A stretch of DNA of 56,069 nucleotides from SIG673 sp045658525 (GTDB taxonomy: Bacteria; Bacillota; Clostridia; Oscillospirales; CAG-272). Position 1 is the stretch's first letter; each line of letters opens with the position of its first letter. Positions 1 through 9,603 of this stretch are shown piece after piece. The notes under the pieces are model-generated. The model ran no database searches. It worked only from the letters and a program-made list of their open reading frames with translations, and had not been told where the DNA came from. Made by a program: the position numbers and the translations under genes. The stretch lies in NCBI GenBank assembly GCA_045658525.1, contig JAZOVD010000055.1:1-56069 (forward strand). The letters run 5' to 3'.

Positions 1-1
1 C

Positions 2-64
2 GACGGGATAAGCGAAGAGCTCGGATGCGGCGAGTACGTAAGATACTCTAACGCAAAGGATTAA
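2..64 (+). CDS. C-terminal fragment of an unidentified protein
   Basis: Only the last 20 codons lie in the window; they end in YVRYSNAKD followed by TAA. The frame is open to the left edge. It is followed about 20 bases later by a strong hairpin, as expected for the end of a transcription unit. The fragment is too short to assign a family, and I do not recognise it. Confidence 0.45.
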   Translation, partial: DGISEELGCGEYVRYSNAKD

Positions 65-83
65 ACAGACAAATCAAGAAAAT

Positions 84-140
84 ATCGCAGGATTTCCTAT
101 GCTGTATTGCTACGGTATAGGTTGTCCTGCGATTTTATTT
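84..140. terminator. bidirectional intrinsic terminator
   Basis: ATCGCAGGA (84-92) pairs with TCCTGCGAT (125-133). The stem extends inward through CCTAT/ATAGG pairing and is followed on the plus strand by TTTATTT. On the minus strand the same stem is followed by ATTTTCTT. It therefore sits between two converging genes, the fragment at 2-64 and the small gene at 218-448, and probably stops both. Confidence 0.75.
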
Positions 141-217
141 AAGTTCCGAAATACGGTACCGTGATGTGCAAGATTCTTTGTTTTCTTATATTTTTCGATA
201 TTTTCCGTTTTTCAAAA

Positions 218-448
218 TCAGAGAATTCCGTCATGTCCGGGATAGAGCTGACGTCTTTCTTCCTCGGTCAATTCGTCAATATCCTTGCCTGCAATCATAG
301 CCGTCCACGCTCTGTTAGGTACAGGGGGATTAAATGCAGGCAGCTCAATACCCGGAGTGTTTATACCGGGGATATCATTCTTTCCCGTCTCGTTGGAATA
401 TCTGCCGTTTATATCATCCTTTAAACTTTTTTTATCATTAAGCTTCAT
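218..448 (-). CDS. small hypothetical protein, 76 residues
   Basis: I chose the ATG at 448 because AAAGGAGAAAAG lies just upstream; the longer open frame to 541 would run into the purL terminator and has no ribosome site. The product begins MKLNDKKS. It has a proline-rich middle section (PGINTPGIELPAF, NPPVP, about residues 27-44) and a charged end (DELTEEERRQLYPG). There is no signal peptide, membrane segment or cysteine. It follows purL but is separated from it by a terminator, so it is probably independent. I do not recognise a family, and it could be an adaptor-like or disordered protein. That a gene exists here is supported by the ribosome site and clean bounds. Confidence 0.55.
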   Translation of the reverse strand: MKLNDKKSLKDDINGRYSNETGKNDIPGINTPGIELPAFNPPVPNRAWTAMIAGKDIDELTEEERRQLYPGHDGIL

Positions 449-526
449 TTCTTTTCTCCTTTTGGCTTGATGCGTTATTATCTTTACCCAATTTGAGAAA
501 TTTATGAATGTAATTTTTTTGCAAAC

Positions 527-559
527 AAAAAGAGACGGCACCGCTTATGCGATACCGCC
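527..559 (-). terminator. purL intrinsic terminator
   Basis: Read on the minus strand, GGCGGTATCGC, loop ATAA, GCGGTGCCGTC form an 11-step stem with a few G-T pairs, followed by TCTTTTTG. It lies 21 bases after the purL stop and ends the purine operon. Confidence 0.8.
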
Positions 560-579
560 TGCTTTCCTATTTAGTTATA

Positions 580-3500
580 TCAACCTTTAAAGTATTTAAC
601 CATAGACTTGAACATCTTTATATCGTAGTCGCCATAGACGTTCTTGTAAAGTCCGTTTCCTACTCGCTCGGAATGGCCCATCTTTCCTATAACTCTACCG
701 TCGGGAGAGGTGATACCCTCTATCGCATAGGTGGAGCCGTTCGGATTGTAGTCGATGTCGAAGGTCGCATTTCCGTCAAGGTCAACGTACTGAGTCGCTA
801 TCTGTCCGCCCTTGATAAGCTGAGCGACAACCTCATCGGATGCGATAAACTTACCTTCTCCGTGAGAGATAGGCACATTATATACATCGCCAACATTGCA
901 AAGTGAGAGCCAGGGAGACATATTCGACGCTATTCTCGTCCTGACAATCTTCGACTGGTGGCGTGCAATATCATTGAAGGTCAGAGTAGGACAGTTCTCG
1001 TCGGTGTCCATAATTCTTCCGTAAGGAACGAGTCCGAGCTTAACAAGAGCCTGGAATCCGTTACAGATACCGCACATAAGACCGTCTCTGCTGTCAAGAA
1101 GAGTAGTTACAGCATTCTTAACTTCGCTTCCGCGGAAGAATGCGGTGATAAACTTACCCGAGCCGTCGGGCTCGTCTCCGCCGGAGAAGCCGCCGGGAAC
1201 AAATATAACCTGAGACTCTGCTATCTTCTTAGCAAACTGTTCTGCGCTCCTCTTAACTCCGTCTGCGGTGAGATTCCTTATTACGTATATCTCGGGCTCT
1301 GCGCCTGCGTCACGAACAGCCTACGCAGAATCGTACTCACAGTTTGTACCCGGGAATACGGGAATCAGTACCTTAGGCTTTGCGGTAAGGACTGCGGGAG
1401 CAGCTCTCTTTTCGCACTTATAGCTTACGGTTTCTACAGGTCTATTCGGACTTTCTATATTGCAGGAATAAACGCTCTCGAGCTTATCCTCATATGCCTT
1501 ATAAAGCATAGAGGCACAGATTTTCTCATCGGCATAGGTGAAGGCGCACTCAGAACTTACTCTACCGACGGTCACACCCTCGGTAATATCGTCAGAAAGT
1601 TCAAGAACGAACGCTCCGTACTTATATCCGAACATATCGCTAAGCGTAAGAGCCTTAACGAAATCAAATTCGTAGCCGTTACCCATAGCCATCTTCATAA
1701 CAGCCTCGCAAACGCCGCCTGCTGTAACGGTATAAGCGGAAAGCACCTTTCCGCCTCTCATAAGAGAGGTAACTCTGTCAAACAGGGCAAGAAGCGAAGC
1801 GGTAACGGGCAAGCCGTCCTCATCATACTCGGGAGCAAGAAGAGCAACACGAGAGCCCGGCTTCTTAAACTCGGGAGAAATTACGTTATCAACCTTATCC
1901 GTAGTTACAGCAAAGGAGATAAGTGTCGGGGGAACATCAAGCTTCTCAAAGCTTCCGCTCATAGAATCCTTGCCGCCGATAGCCGCAACGCCGAGCTCCA
2001 TCTGCGCCTTGAATGCGCCGAGAAGAGCCGCCATAGGCTTACCCCATCTCTTCGGGTCACGAAGAGGCTTCTCAAAATACTCCTGGAAGGTGAGGTAAAC
2101 GTCCTTGAACTCTGCGCCCTCTGCTACAAGCTTACAGCAGGACTCAACCACCGCAAGATACGCTCCGTGATAGGGGCTTGCAGAGGATACATTGGGGTTA
2201 TATCCCCAAGACATAAAGGACGCCATATCGGTATGCTTCTTCTCTACGGAAATCTTATGTACCATAGCCTGAATGGGCGTGCGCTGATACTTTCCGCCGA
2301 AGGGCATAAGCACGGTGCCTGCACCGATAGTACTGTCAAATCTCTCGGAAAGTCCACGCTTCGAGCAGGAGTTAAGGTCGGTAGCTACACCCATAAGTCC
2401 ATCTGCAAAGCTCTCGGGAATCTCCTTATCTATCGAGCAGATCTTAGGAGTAGAGATCTCGATATGCTTCTCTGCTCCGTTAGAGTTAAGGAATTCACGG
2501 CTGATGTCGCATATAACCTTTCCGTTCCAGGTCATCGTAAGTCTGGGATCAGCCTTTACAACCGCAACAACGGTAGCCTCAAGGTTCTCGCTGTCAGCAA
2601 GCTCGAGGAATCTGTCTCTGTCCTTAGCCTCGATAACGACCGCCATTCTCTCCTGCGACTCGCTTATCGCAAGCTCTGTTCCGTCAAGTCCATCGTACTT
2701 CTTCGGAACTGCGTTAAGGTCAATATCAAGACCGTCGGCAAGCTCTCCGATAGCGACCGAGACGCCGCCTGCGCCGAAGTCGTTACATTTCTTAATCATA
2801 GAGGATACCTCAGCGTTTCTAAACAGACGCTGAATTTTTCTCTCCTCGGGCGCATTACCCTTCTGAACCTCCGCTCCGCAATTCTCGAGCGATTTAAGGT
2901 TATGGGATTTGGACGAGCCTGTTGCTCCGCCGCATCCGTCACGACCCGTCCTTCCGCCAAGAAGGATTATTATATCTCCAGCCTCGGGAGTTTCACGGCG
3001 CACGTTCTCGGCAGGGGTAGCTGCAATTACAGCGCCTACCTCCATATGCTTCGCCGCATATCCGTCGTGATAAATCTCATCAACTATACCTGTAGCAAGT
3101 CCTATCTGGTTTCCGTAGGACGAATATCCGTGAGCCGCAGTAGTAACTATCTTTCTCTGAGGGAGCTTACCTGCCAAGGTCTGGTCAAGGGGCTTCAGCG
3201 GATCTGCCGCACCCGTAAGACGCATAGCCGCATAGACGTAGGATCTTCCGGAGAGGGGGTCACGGATAGCGCCGCCAATACAGGTCGCCGCGCCGCCGAA
3301 GGGCTCTATCTCCGTCGGATGGTTGTGAGTCTCGTTCTTGAAAAGAAGAAGCCAGGGCTCATCCTTACCGTCAACGTTTACGGTAATCTTAACCGTACAA
3401 GCGTTAATCTCCTCGGACTCATCGAGATTCTTGAGTTTTCCGCACTTTTTAAGGCATTTTGCCGCAATCGTGCCTATATCCATAAGATTTATAGGCTTAG

Positions 3501-4272
3501 TCCTGCCGAGATACTCTCTTGCCGAAACGTAATCTCTGTAGGCTCTCTGCAAAAGCTCGTCCTCAAAGCTGACGCCGTCAATAGTAGTGTTGAAGGTAGT
3601 GTGGCGGCAGTGGTCTGACCAATACGTATCTATCATCCTGATCTCGGTGATAGTCGGGCATCTGCCCTCGGTCTTGAAGTAGCTCTGGCAGAATTCGATA
3701 TCGTCCGCATCCATAGCAAGACCGTAATCAGAGACAAAGTCGGTAAGTCCTGCCCTGTCAAGCTCGAGGAAGCCGTCAAGAACTCTTACATCCTTAGGAA
3801 TACTGTAGTCCTGGACGAGAGTATCACGCACGGCGAGCGAAGCCTCTCTGGACTCCACGGGGTTGATTACGTGCTTCTTGATCGCCGCAACGTCGGTATC
3901 GGTAAGAGCGCCGTAAAGCATATAAACTCTGGCGCTTGCGACAGTGGGCTTATCTCCCTGGGAAATAAGCTGTATGCACTGTGCGGCAGAGTCAGCCCTC
4001 TGGTCAAACTGACCGGGCAGATACTCTGTAGCGAAGACTATTGCGCCGTCCTCGTCAAGCTCTCTATACACATTATCAAGCTGAGGCTCGGAGAATACGG
4101 TGCTGACCGCATAATTAAAAAGCTCCTCGGTGATATTCTCGGCATCATATCTGTTAAGAACTCTGACCTTCTCTATTCTGTCTATACCAAGGAAGCCGAT
4201 TATCTCAGCCTTGAGCGCCCTAGCCTCGTTCGCAAGCTCGGGCTTTTTCTCTACGAATATGCGATAAACCAT
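580..4272 (-). CDS. purL: phosphoribosylformylglycinamidine synthase, single-chain type, with an in-frame TAG
   Basis: This enzyme converts FGAR plus glutamine and ATP to FGAM, step four of purine synthesis, in the cytosol. The full frame is 1230 codons, the usual length for the fused clostridial enzyme. The synthase part shows WSDHCRH (218-224) and ETHNHPTEIEPFGG (314-327). The C-terminal glutaminase part shows the nucleophile in GICNG (Cys1070) and MGHSERV (His1200, Glu1202). Codon 984 is TAG, directly after FPGTNCEYDSA, the first strand of the glutaminase domain. The frame is open and well conserved on both sides, so there is a single nonsense codon and no frameshift. If TAG stops translation, the product lacks its glutaminase. 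If it is read through, the protein is complete. Homologues as I remember them usually have Lys or Arg at this place. Ribosome site AAAGGAT precedes the ATG at 4272. It is the last gene of the purine operon, 45 bases after purD. Confidence 0.93.
1321..1323 (-). other. in-frame amber (TAG) codon within purL
   Basis: The plus strand reads CTA here, so the purL frame reads GCG TAG GCT. One base change (plus-strand A1323 to T) would give AAG, lysine. The next ATG in frame is inside the glutaminase active-site motif (MCGICNG), so a separate downstream protein starting there could not fold as a normal amidotransferase. No ribosome site or start was seen between this codon and that ATG. Confidence 0.9.
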
Positions 4273-4317
4273 TTAATTTATCCTTTCAAATCAAATCTTT
4301 CTTATACTGTACAGAAA

Positions 4318-5589
4318 TCAACCCTCTGTCTTTGCTTTAAGGGCTCTCTTTCCAATATCCTTTCTAAAGTAAGCCGATGCGAAGCTGACCTTTCCAACCT
4401 TCTCGTAAGCCGCATCAATAGCAGCCTCGAGCGTATCGCTGACTGCGGTAACGCCAAGAACTCTGCCTCCTGCGGTAAGAAGCTTTCCGTCCGAAAGCTT
4501 AGCTCCTGCGACAAAGACGCTATCCTTAACATCCTCGGATATGCTAATCTCAAAGCCGCTCTCATACTTCTCGGGATATCCATTCGACGCCATAATTACA
4601 CAGCACGCACTCTTATCCATAAAGACGACCTCGGTATCCTTCAAGGTTCCGTTTGTCGTCGCTCTCATAATCTTGAACAGATCGGATTCAAGCAAGGGCA
4701 AAACAACCTGCGTCTCGGGGTCTCCGAAGCGACAGTTGTACTCAATAACCTTAGGACCGACGGGGGTAAGCATAAGGCCGAAGTAAAGGCAACCGCGGAA
4801 TTCTCTGCCCTCCGCCTTCATAGCGCTGACAGTAGGAAGGAATATCTTTTCCATACATTCCTTGGCGATCTCTTCGGTGTAGTAGGGGTTAGGCGCTATG
4901 GTACCCATACCGCCGGTATTGAGACCAGTATCTCCGTCTCCGGCACGCTTATGGTCCATAGAAGAAACCATAGGAACGAGCGACTCGCCGTCAGTAAACG
5001 CAAGCACGGATACCTCGGGGCCCGTAAGGAACTCCTCAACTACTATGTTGTTTCCGCTTTCTCCGAACACCTTGTCCTGCATTATGCTCTTTACAGCATC
5101 CACGGCTTCCTCTCGGGTCTCTGCTATTATAACGCCCTTACCGAGAGCAAGTCCGTCCGCCTTTATAACCGTCGGCAGGGGGGCTTTTTCTACGTATTCA
5201 AGAGCCTTTTCAGCATCGTTAAACACACAGTATTCGGCGGTCGGAATATTGTATTTCTTCATAAGGTCCTTTGAAAAGACCTTGCTTCCCTCTATTATAG
5301 CCGCCTTTGCGTCGGGACCGAAGCATGGAACGCCTATCTCGTTTAACGCGTCAACCGTTCCAAGCACCAACGGATCGTCGGGAGCGACTACCGCATAATC
5401 TATTCCCTTTTCCTTTGCAAACTCTACTATCTTAGCCTTTTCCTTTGCCCCGATAGCAACACAGATTGCGTCTGCCGCTATACCGCCATTACCGGGAAGC
5501 GCGTAAAGCTCGGTTATATTCTTATTTTCTTTAAGCTTTTTTATGATGGCGTGCTCACGTCCGCCGCCACCTACGACCATAACCTTCAT
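4318..5589 (-). CDS. purD: phosphoribosylamine-glycine ligase (GAR synthetase)
   Basis: It joins glycine to phosphoribosylamine with ATP, step two of purine synthesis. The 423-residue length is normal for PurD. The N-terminal domain begins MKVMVVGGGGREHAI, the typical glycine-rich start. The ATP-grasp core includes VIKADGLALGKGV, and IEYNCRFGDPETQ provides metal-binding acidic and Asn residues. A GGAGT ribosome site precedes the ATG. It lies between purN and purL in one operon. The 225-base gap to purN is unusual for this operon and is filled by a hairpin repeat at the place where purH commonly sits. Confidence 0.96.
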   Translation of the reverse strand: MKVMVVGGGGREHAIIKKLKENKNITELYALPGNGGIAADAICVAIGAKEKAKIVEFAKEKGIDYAVVAPDDPLVLGTVDALNEIGVPCFGPDAKAAIIEGSKVFSKDLMKKYNIPTAEYCVFNDAEKALEYVEKAPLPTVIKADGLALGKGVIIAETREEAVDAVKSIMQDKVFGESGNNIVVEEFLTGPEVSVLAFTDGESLVPMVSSMDHKRAGDGDTGLNTGGMGTIAPNPYYTEEIAKECMEKIFLPTVSAMKAEGREFRGCLYFGLMLTPVGPKVIEYNCRFGDPETQVVLPLLESDLFKIMRATTNGTLKDTEVVFMDKSACCVIMASNGYPEKYESGFEISISEDVKDSVFVAGAKLSDGKLLTAGGRVLGVTAVSDTLEAAIDAAYEKVGKVSFASAYFRKDIGKRALKAKTEG

Positions 5590-5646
5590 TAAGTCATACT
5601 CCGTTTTTCTTTTTTAGTTCGTCATAGCAAATCGTTGCCCCTTAAT

Positions 5647-5781
5647 AGATCCCAAACTCCGTTTGATCCTTCGGATTTCGACTTCGTCCGCCCGTGTCAT
5701 TCTGAGCGGAGCGTTAGCAAAGCCGAACCCGCAGGGCGATGCGTAGCATCGGAATCTCGGGCGGACTTCGCTCAGGATGAC
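5647..5781. repeat. hairpin-rich intergenic repeat, copy 1
   Basis: The element begins AGATCCCA and contains TGTCATTCTGAG (5695-5706) and, near its end, CTCAGGATGAC (5771-5781), an imperfect inverted pair. Between them are the outer stem CCGCCCG (5688-5694) with CGGGCGG (5758-5764), and short hairpins CAAAC-TCC-GTTTG (5653-5665), ATCC-TTC-GGAT (5666-5676) and GATGC-GTA-GCATC. The same motifs recur at 53157-53276. It lies between purN and purD. This resembles the GTCATTCTGAG-type palindromic repeats common in gut anaerobes; I saw no transposase. Confidence 0.8.
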
Positions 5782-5814
5782 CCCAAGATCAACTTTCGCT
5801 ATGATGTATTTATA

Positions 5815-6426
5815 TCATTTTCTTCCCTTGATTATCTGCTTTGAAACAGTCTCGGCAGCCTCGGGAAGTATCTTCCACTCGCAAAGACGCATAACTCTCT
5901 TTTGGAGCGTCTCGGGAGTATCGTTTTTAAGTATCTTTACAGCCTTTTGGCTGATTATTCTTCCGCCATCGGGTATCTCGTTTACGAAATGCACGGTCGC
6001 ACCCGTGACCTTTACTCCGTAATCAAGCGCCGCCTGATGTACTCGAAGTCCGTAAAATCCCTTTCCGCAGAAAGACGGTATAAGAGACGGATGAACGTTT
6101 ATTATCCTTTCGGGGAACTTACGGGTAAAGTCCGCGCTGAGTATCGTCATAAATCCCGCAAGAACTATAAGCTCCGCGCCATACTTTTCAAGCGTTTTTA
6201 CGAGCTTTGATTCAAACTCCGCCTGATCTGCGCACTCTTTACGGCAGACTACCTCCGCGGGTATTCCCGCGTTTTTGGCACGTTCAATGGCGTACGCCTC
6301 GTGGTTACTGGCTATAACGACCTTTATCTCTCCGCTTTTAAGCTTACCGCTTTTTTCGGCATCTATAAGCGCTTGCAGGTTCGTTCCGCCACCCGAGACG
6401 AATACGGCTATGCCGCACCTCAGCAT
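5815..6426 (-). CDS. purN: phosphoribosylglycinamide formyltransferase
   Basis: It transfers a formyl group from 10-formyl-tetrahydrofolate to GAR, step three of purine synthesis. At 203 residues it has the family's usual size. It begins MLRCGIAVFVSGGGTNLQAL, the phosphate-binding loop. The active-site stretches are INVHPSLIPSF and ATVHFVNEIPDGG, which supply the catalytic His and Asp. The ATG overlaps the end of purM by seven bases, indicating translational coupling. It is followed by a repeat-filled gap before purD. Confidence 0.95.
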   Translation of the reverse strand: MLRCGIAVFVSGGGTNLQALIDAEKSGKLKSGEIKVVIASNHEAYAIERAKNAGIPAEVVCRKECADQAEFESKLVKTLEKYGAELIVLAGFMTILSADFTRKFPERIINVHPSLIPSFCGKGFYGLRVHQAALDYGVKVTGATVHFVNEIPDGGRIISQKAVKILKNDTPETLQKRVMRLCEWKILPEAAETVSKQIIKGRK

Positions 6427-7460
6427 ATCTCTATGCCTCCCTCGCCCTTGACGATCTCGCCTATAACGTAGGCATCCTCGCCGTTTGCCGAGAGTACCTC
6501 GATAGCCTTGTCAGCGTCCTCTTTGTTTACGACTATGCTCATTCCTACACCCATATTGAATGTATTGAACATATCTCTTTCGGGTATATTGCCCGTCTTT
6601 GCGATAAGGTCGAATATCGGGAGTATTCTTACAGACTTTCTGTCTATCTTAGCAGTAAAGCCCTCGGGTATGCTTCTCGGTATGTTCTCGTAGAAGCCAC
6701 CGCCCGTTATGTGGGATACAGCCTTGACCTGTACCTTCTCGAAAAGAGCAAGCATAGGCTTAACGTATATCTTGGTAGGAGTAAGGAGCGTCTCTCCTAT
6801 GCTCTTTCCGCCAAGCTCCGCGCAGGGCTTGGTAAGGTCGGCGTTCTCAACGTCGAACACCTTACGAACGAGAGAAAATCCGTTTGAATGTACTCCGCTT
6901 GACGGGATAGCGATTATAACGTCGCCCTCCTTTATGGTCTTATTGTTAAGTATCTTGCACTTATCAACAACTCCTACGGAAAATCCCGCGAGGTCATACT
7001 CGTCAACGGGATAAAATCCCGGCATCTCAGCAGTCTCACCGCCTATAAGCGCAGCACCCGACTGAACGCAACCCTCGGAAACACCCTTAACTATATCTGC
7101 TATCTTTTCGGGAAGGTTCTTTCCGCAAGCTATGTAGTCAAGTAAGAAAAGGGGCTTTGCTCCGCAGCAGATTATATCGTTTACGCACATCGCAACGCAG
7201 TCTATACCGACCGTATCGTGCTTATCAAGAAGGAACGCCATTTTAAGCTTCGTTCCGACTCCGTCCGTTCCGCTTACAAGAACCGGCTTTTTCATACCCT
7301 CAATATCAAGCTCGAAAAGACCGCCGAAGCCTCCTATGTCGGAAACTACTCCGCTCGTCATCGTTCTCGCTATATGAGCCTTCATAAGCTCTACCGCCTT
7401 ATATCCCGCGGTAATATCAACGCCCGCCGCTGCGTAGCTCTCTGATCTCGAATTTTTCAT
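6420..7460 (-). CDS. purM: phosphoribosylformylglycinamidine cyclo-ligase (AIR synthetase)
   Basis: It closes the imidazole ring of AIR using ATP, step five of purine synthesis, and works as a dimer related to the PurL synthase fold. At 346 residues it is full length. VLVSGTDGVGTKLKMAF is the signature nucleotide-binding segment near residues 60-77, and ALIGGETAEMPGFY is the second conserved loop. HSNGFSLVRKV follows. AAAGGAT precedes the ATG. It overlaps purN and starts 39 bases after purF. Confidence 0.96.
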   Translation of the reverse strand: MKNSRSESYAAAGVDITAGYKAVELMKAHIARTMTSGVVSDIGGFGGLFELDIEGMKKPVLVSGTDGVGTKLKMAFLLDKHDTVGIDCVAMCVNDIICCGAKPLFLLDYIACGKNLPEKIADIVKGVSEGCVQSGAALIGGETAEMPGFYPVDEYDLAGFSVGVVDKCKILNNKTIKEGDVIIAIPSSGVHSNGFSLVRKVFDVENADLTKPCAELGGKSIGETLLTPTKIYVKPMLALFEKVQVKAVSHITGGGFYENIPRSIPEGFTAKIDRKSVRILPIFDLIAKTGNIPERDMFNTFNMGVGMSIVVNKEDADKAIEVLSANGEDAYVIGEIVKGEGGIEIC

Positions 7461-7499
7461 TATACTGTTATCCTTTCAAAGTTATATTAAACGTTTTAT

Positions 7500-8918
7500 T
7501 CAGCTATCAAGATTATCCTTTTTAAACGTTGTTGACGGAACTCCGCCCGGATACTCTCCGTCAAAGCAAGCTGTACAGAAGCCCTTGCAATGGCTCTTGT
7601 CCGCTATTACCTTAGCGTCGTCTATTCCGAGGTAGCCGAGCGAATCAACGCCTATTATATCGCGTATTTCATCTATGGTATGATTATTCGCTATAAGTCT
7701 TTCCTTGGAATCGACGTCGGTTCCATAGTAACAAGGATTAAGGAACGGAGGCGAGGAGACTCTCATATGAACTTCCTTTGCTCCGGCGTTTCTTATCAGC
7801 TTAACTATTCTCGCGCAGGTCGTTCCTCTTACTATGGAGTCATCGACCATTACCACTCTTTTACCTTTAAGTGTTTCCGCAACGGGGTTGAGCTTTATTC
7901 TTACCTTATCCTCACGGACACTCTGACCCGGGTCTATAAACGTTCTGCCTATATACTTATTCTTTATAAGTCCTATTCCGTACGGTATTCCCGATGCTCT
8001 GGAATAACCGACCGCCGCGTCGAGTCCCGAATCCGGAACACCTATAACTACGTCCGCTTCAACGGGATGAGCAGTTGCGAGAAGCTCGCCCGCGCGTACT
8101 CTCGCCGCGTGCACCGAGCAACCCTCTACTACCGAGTCAGGACGCGAGAAATATATATACTCGAACACACAGAACGCTTCTTTTTGTTTTCCGCAGTGCG
8201 AGGTTATACTCTTTATTCCGTTGTGTGAGAACGTTACTATCTCGCCCGGCTCTATATCGCGTATAAACTTAGCACCTATCGAATCAAGCGCACAGCTTTC
8301 CGACGCTATAACGTAGCTTCCGTCCTCTCTTTGACCGTAGCAAAGCGGTCTGAATCCGTTCTCATCGCGGAGAGCTATCATCTTGGACGGAGTCATTATT
8401 ACGAGTGAATACGCGCCCTTTATTTTAGACATAGCGCTATCTATAGCTTCCTCTATCGTCTCGGAGGTCATACGCTCCTTGATTATCACGTAAGAGATGA
8501 CCTCGGCATCGCTCGTCGTATGGAAGATAGAACCGTTCATTTCAAGCTCCGAACGAAGATCGGCAGAGTTCACTATGCTTCCGTTATGAGCTATCGCAAG
8601 CTTACCCTTTAAATGGTTTATTACCATCGGCTGAGAGTTTATTCTTTCCTTAGAATCCGCTGTTCCGTATCTGACGTGACCGAGCGCCATATTTCCAACA
8701 CCGAAATCACGTATAACGTCTTTTGTAAACACCTCGTTTACAAGACCCGAATCCTTATAAGTCTTAAACGCTCCCCCGTTATTTAAAACCATTCCACAGC
8801 CTTCCTGACCTCTGTGTTGGAGCGCATAAAGTCCGTAATACACAGCCGGTGCAAGCTCGCTTTTCACAGAAGAATATATGCCAAGTATGCCGCATTCTTC
8901 TCTTATTTTGTCTTCCAT
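7500..8918 (-). CDS. purF: amidophosphoribosyltransferase
   Basis: It makes phosphoribosylamine from PRPP and glutamine, the committed step of purine synthesis. The 472-residue protein has a short propeptide, MEDKIREE, then Cys9 as the predicted glutaminase nucleophile (ECGILGIYS). The phosphoribosyltransferase loop reads VVMVDDSIVRGTT. The C-terminal GFCTACFDGEYPGG and an internal Cys in FCVFEYIYF match the iron-sulphur-binding, oxygen-sensitive Bacillus-type enzyme. AAAGGT precedes the ATG. A strong hairpin with a T run lies between purE and this gene, so it may be expressed at a different level from purE. Confidence 0.96.
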   Translation of the reverse strand: MEDKIREECGILGIYSSVKSELAPAVYYGLYALQHRGQEGCGMVLNNGGAFKTYKDSGLVNEVFTKDVIRDFGVGNMALGHVRYGTADSKERINSQPMVINHLKGKLAIAHNGSIVNSADLRSELEMNGSIFHTTSDAEVISYVIIKERMTSETIEEAIDSAMSKIKGAYSLVIMTPSKMIALRDENGFRPLCYGQREDGSYVIASESCALDSIGAKFIRDIEPGEIVTFSHNGIKSITSHCGKQKEAFCVFEYIYFSRPDSVVEGCSVHAARVRAGELLATAHPVEADVVIGVPDSGLDAAVGYSRASGIPYGIGLIKNKYIGRTFIDPGQSVREDKVRIKLNPVAETLKGKRVVMVDDSIVRGTTCARIVKLIRNAGAKEVHMRVSSPPFLNPCYYGTDVDSKERLIANNHTIDEIRDIIGVDSLGYLGIDDAKVIADKSHCKGFCTACFDGEYPGGVPSTTFKKDNLDS

Positions 8919-8962
8919 TTTTGACCGTACCTTTCTTAAAAGCCTGAAAATATGTTTAAATT

Positions 8963-9014
8963 AAAATAACAAAAGCCGCAAGCGTATCGGCGCTTTAACG
9001 CCGATACGTAGCGG
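8963..9014 (-). terminator. terminator or attenuator between purE and purF
   Basis: On the minus strand CCGCTACGTATCGGCG pairs with CGCCGATACGCTTGCGG around a TTAAAG loop, followed by CTTTTGTTATTTT. It is a textbook intrinsic terminator placed 10 bases after the purE stop. I saw no convincing promoter in the 45 bases between it and purF, so it probably lets part of the transcription through. No purine-binding aptamer was recognised near it. Confidence 0.75.
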
Positions 9015-9024
9015 TTATCGCATA

Positions 9025-9516
9025 TCAATTGAATTTCTCCTCGATAGCCTTATTCTTATCGAGAACTCTGGTTGCCGCCTCCGCGCGATGTGCAAGGAGC
9101 TTAGCATAAAGCTCTTCGTCCGAGGTGGCAAGTATCTGGACTGCCAAAAGGGCAGAATTGACCGCACCGTCTATGGCAACAGTAGCCACGGGTATTCCCG
9201 AGGGCATCTGAACAGTTGACAGAAGCGCATCGATACCGTCAAGATATTTGCTCTTTATCGGTATTCCTATAACGGGCAGAACGGTATTTGCAGCAATAGC
9301 TCCGGCAAGGTGCGCAGCCATTCCCGCGGCACAAATTATCGCGCCAAATCCGTTATCCTTTGCGTTCTTTGCGAAATCAGCAGCCGCAGCAGGAGTTCTG
9401 TGTGCGGAAAAAACGTGTACCTCCGTAGGTACTCCGAAATCCTTTAATGTGTTTACAGCTTTCTCGACTACTCCGAGATCGCTATCGCTTCCCATAATTA
9501 CGCCAACCTTTTTCAT
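9025..9516 (-). CDS. purE: N5-carboxyaminoimidazole ribonucleotide mutase, class I
   Basis: It moves the carboxyl group from N5-CAIR to give CAIR in purine synthesis. At 163 residues it is the class I size. The N-terminal VGVIMGSDSDLGVV and the VFSAHRTPAAA motif (substrate-binding and catalytic His) are clear, and the GFGAIICAAGMAAHLAG segment is typical. It is the first gene of the operon; an 80-base leader separates it from the promoter at 9604-9632. No purK or purC accompanies it here. Confidence 0.96.
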   Translation of the reverse strand: MKKVGVIMGSDSDLGVVEKAVNTLKDFGVPTEVHVFSAHRTPAAAADFAKNAKDNGFGAIICAAGMAAHLAGAIAANTVLPVIGIPIKSKYLDGIDALLSTVQMPSGIPVATVAIDGAVNSALLAVQILATSDEELYAKLLAHRAEAATRVLDKNKAIEEKFN

Positions 9517-9603
9517 ACAGGACTTCCTTTCTTTTTCGGACGTTTGATAACGTTTTCACACCGTCAAAAGCAACGGCGAAACACGATTTATTTCTACACT
9601 TTT

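Noticed and set aside
958..3618. Long plus-strand open frame opposite purL (886 codons)
   Set aside because: It mirrors the conserved PurL coding frame, has no recognisable domains and no ribosome site; it is a codon-bias shadow.
5635..5844. Open frame reading CHSERS...DFAQDD
   Set aside because: It is a translation of the palindromic repeat and belongs to a well-known type of spurious database protein.
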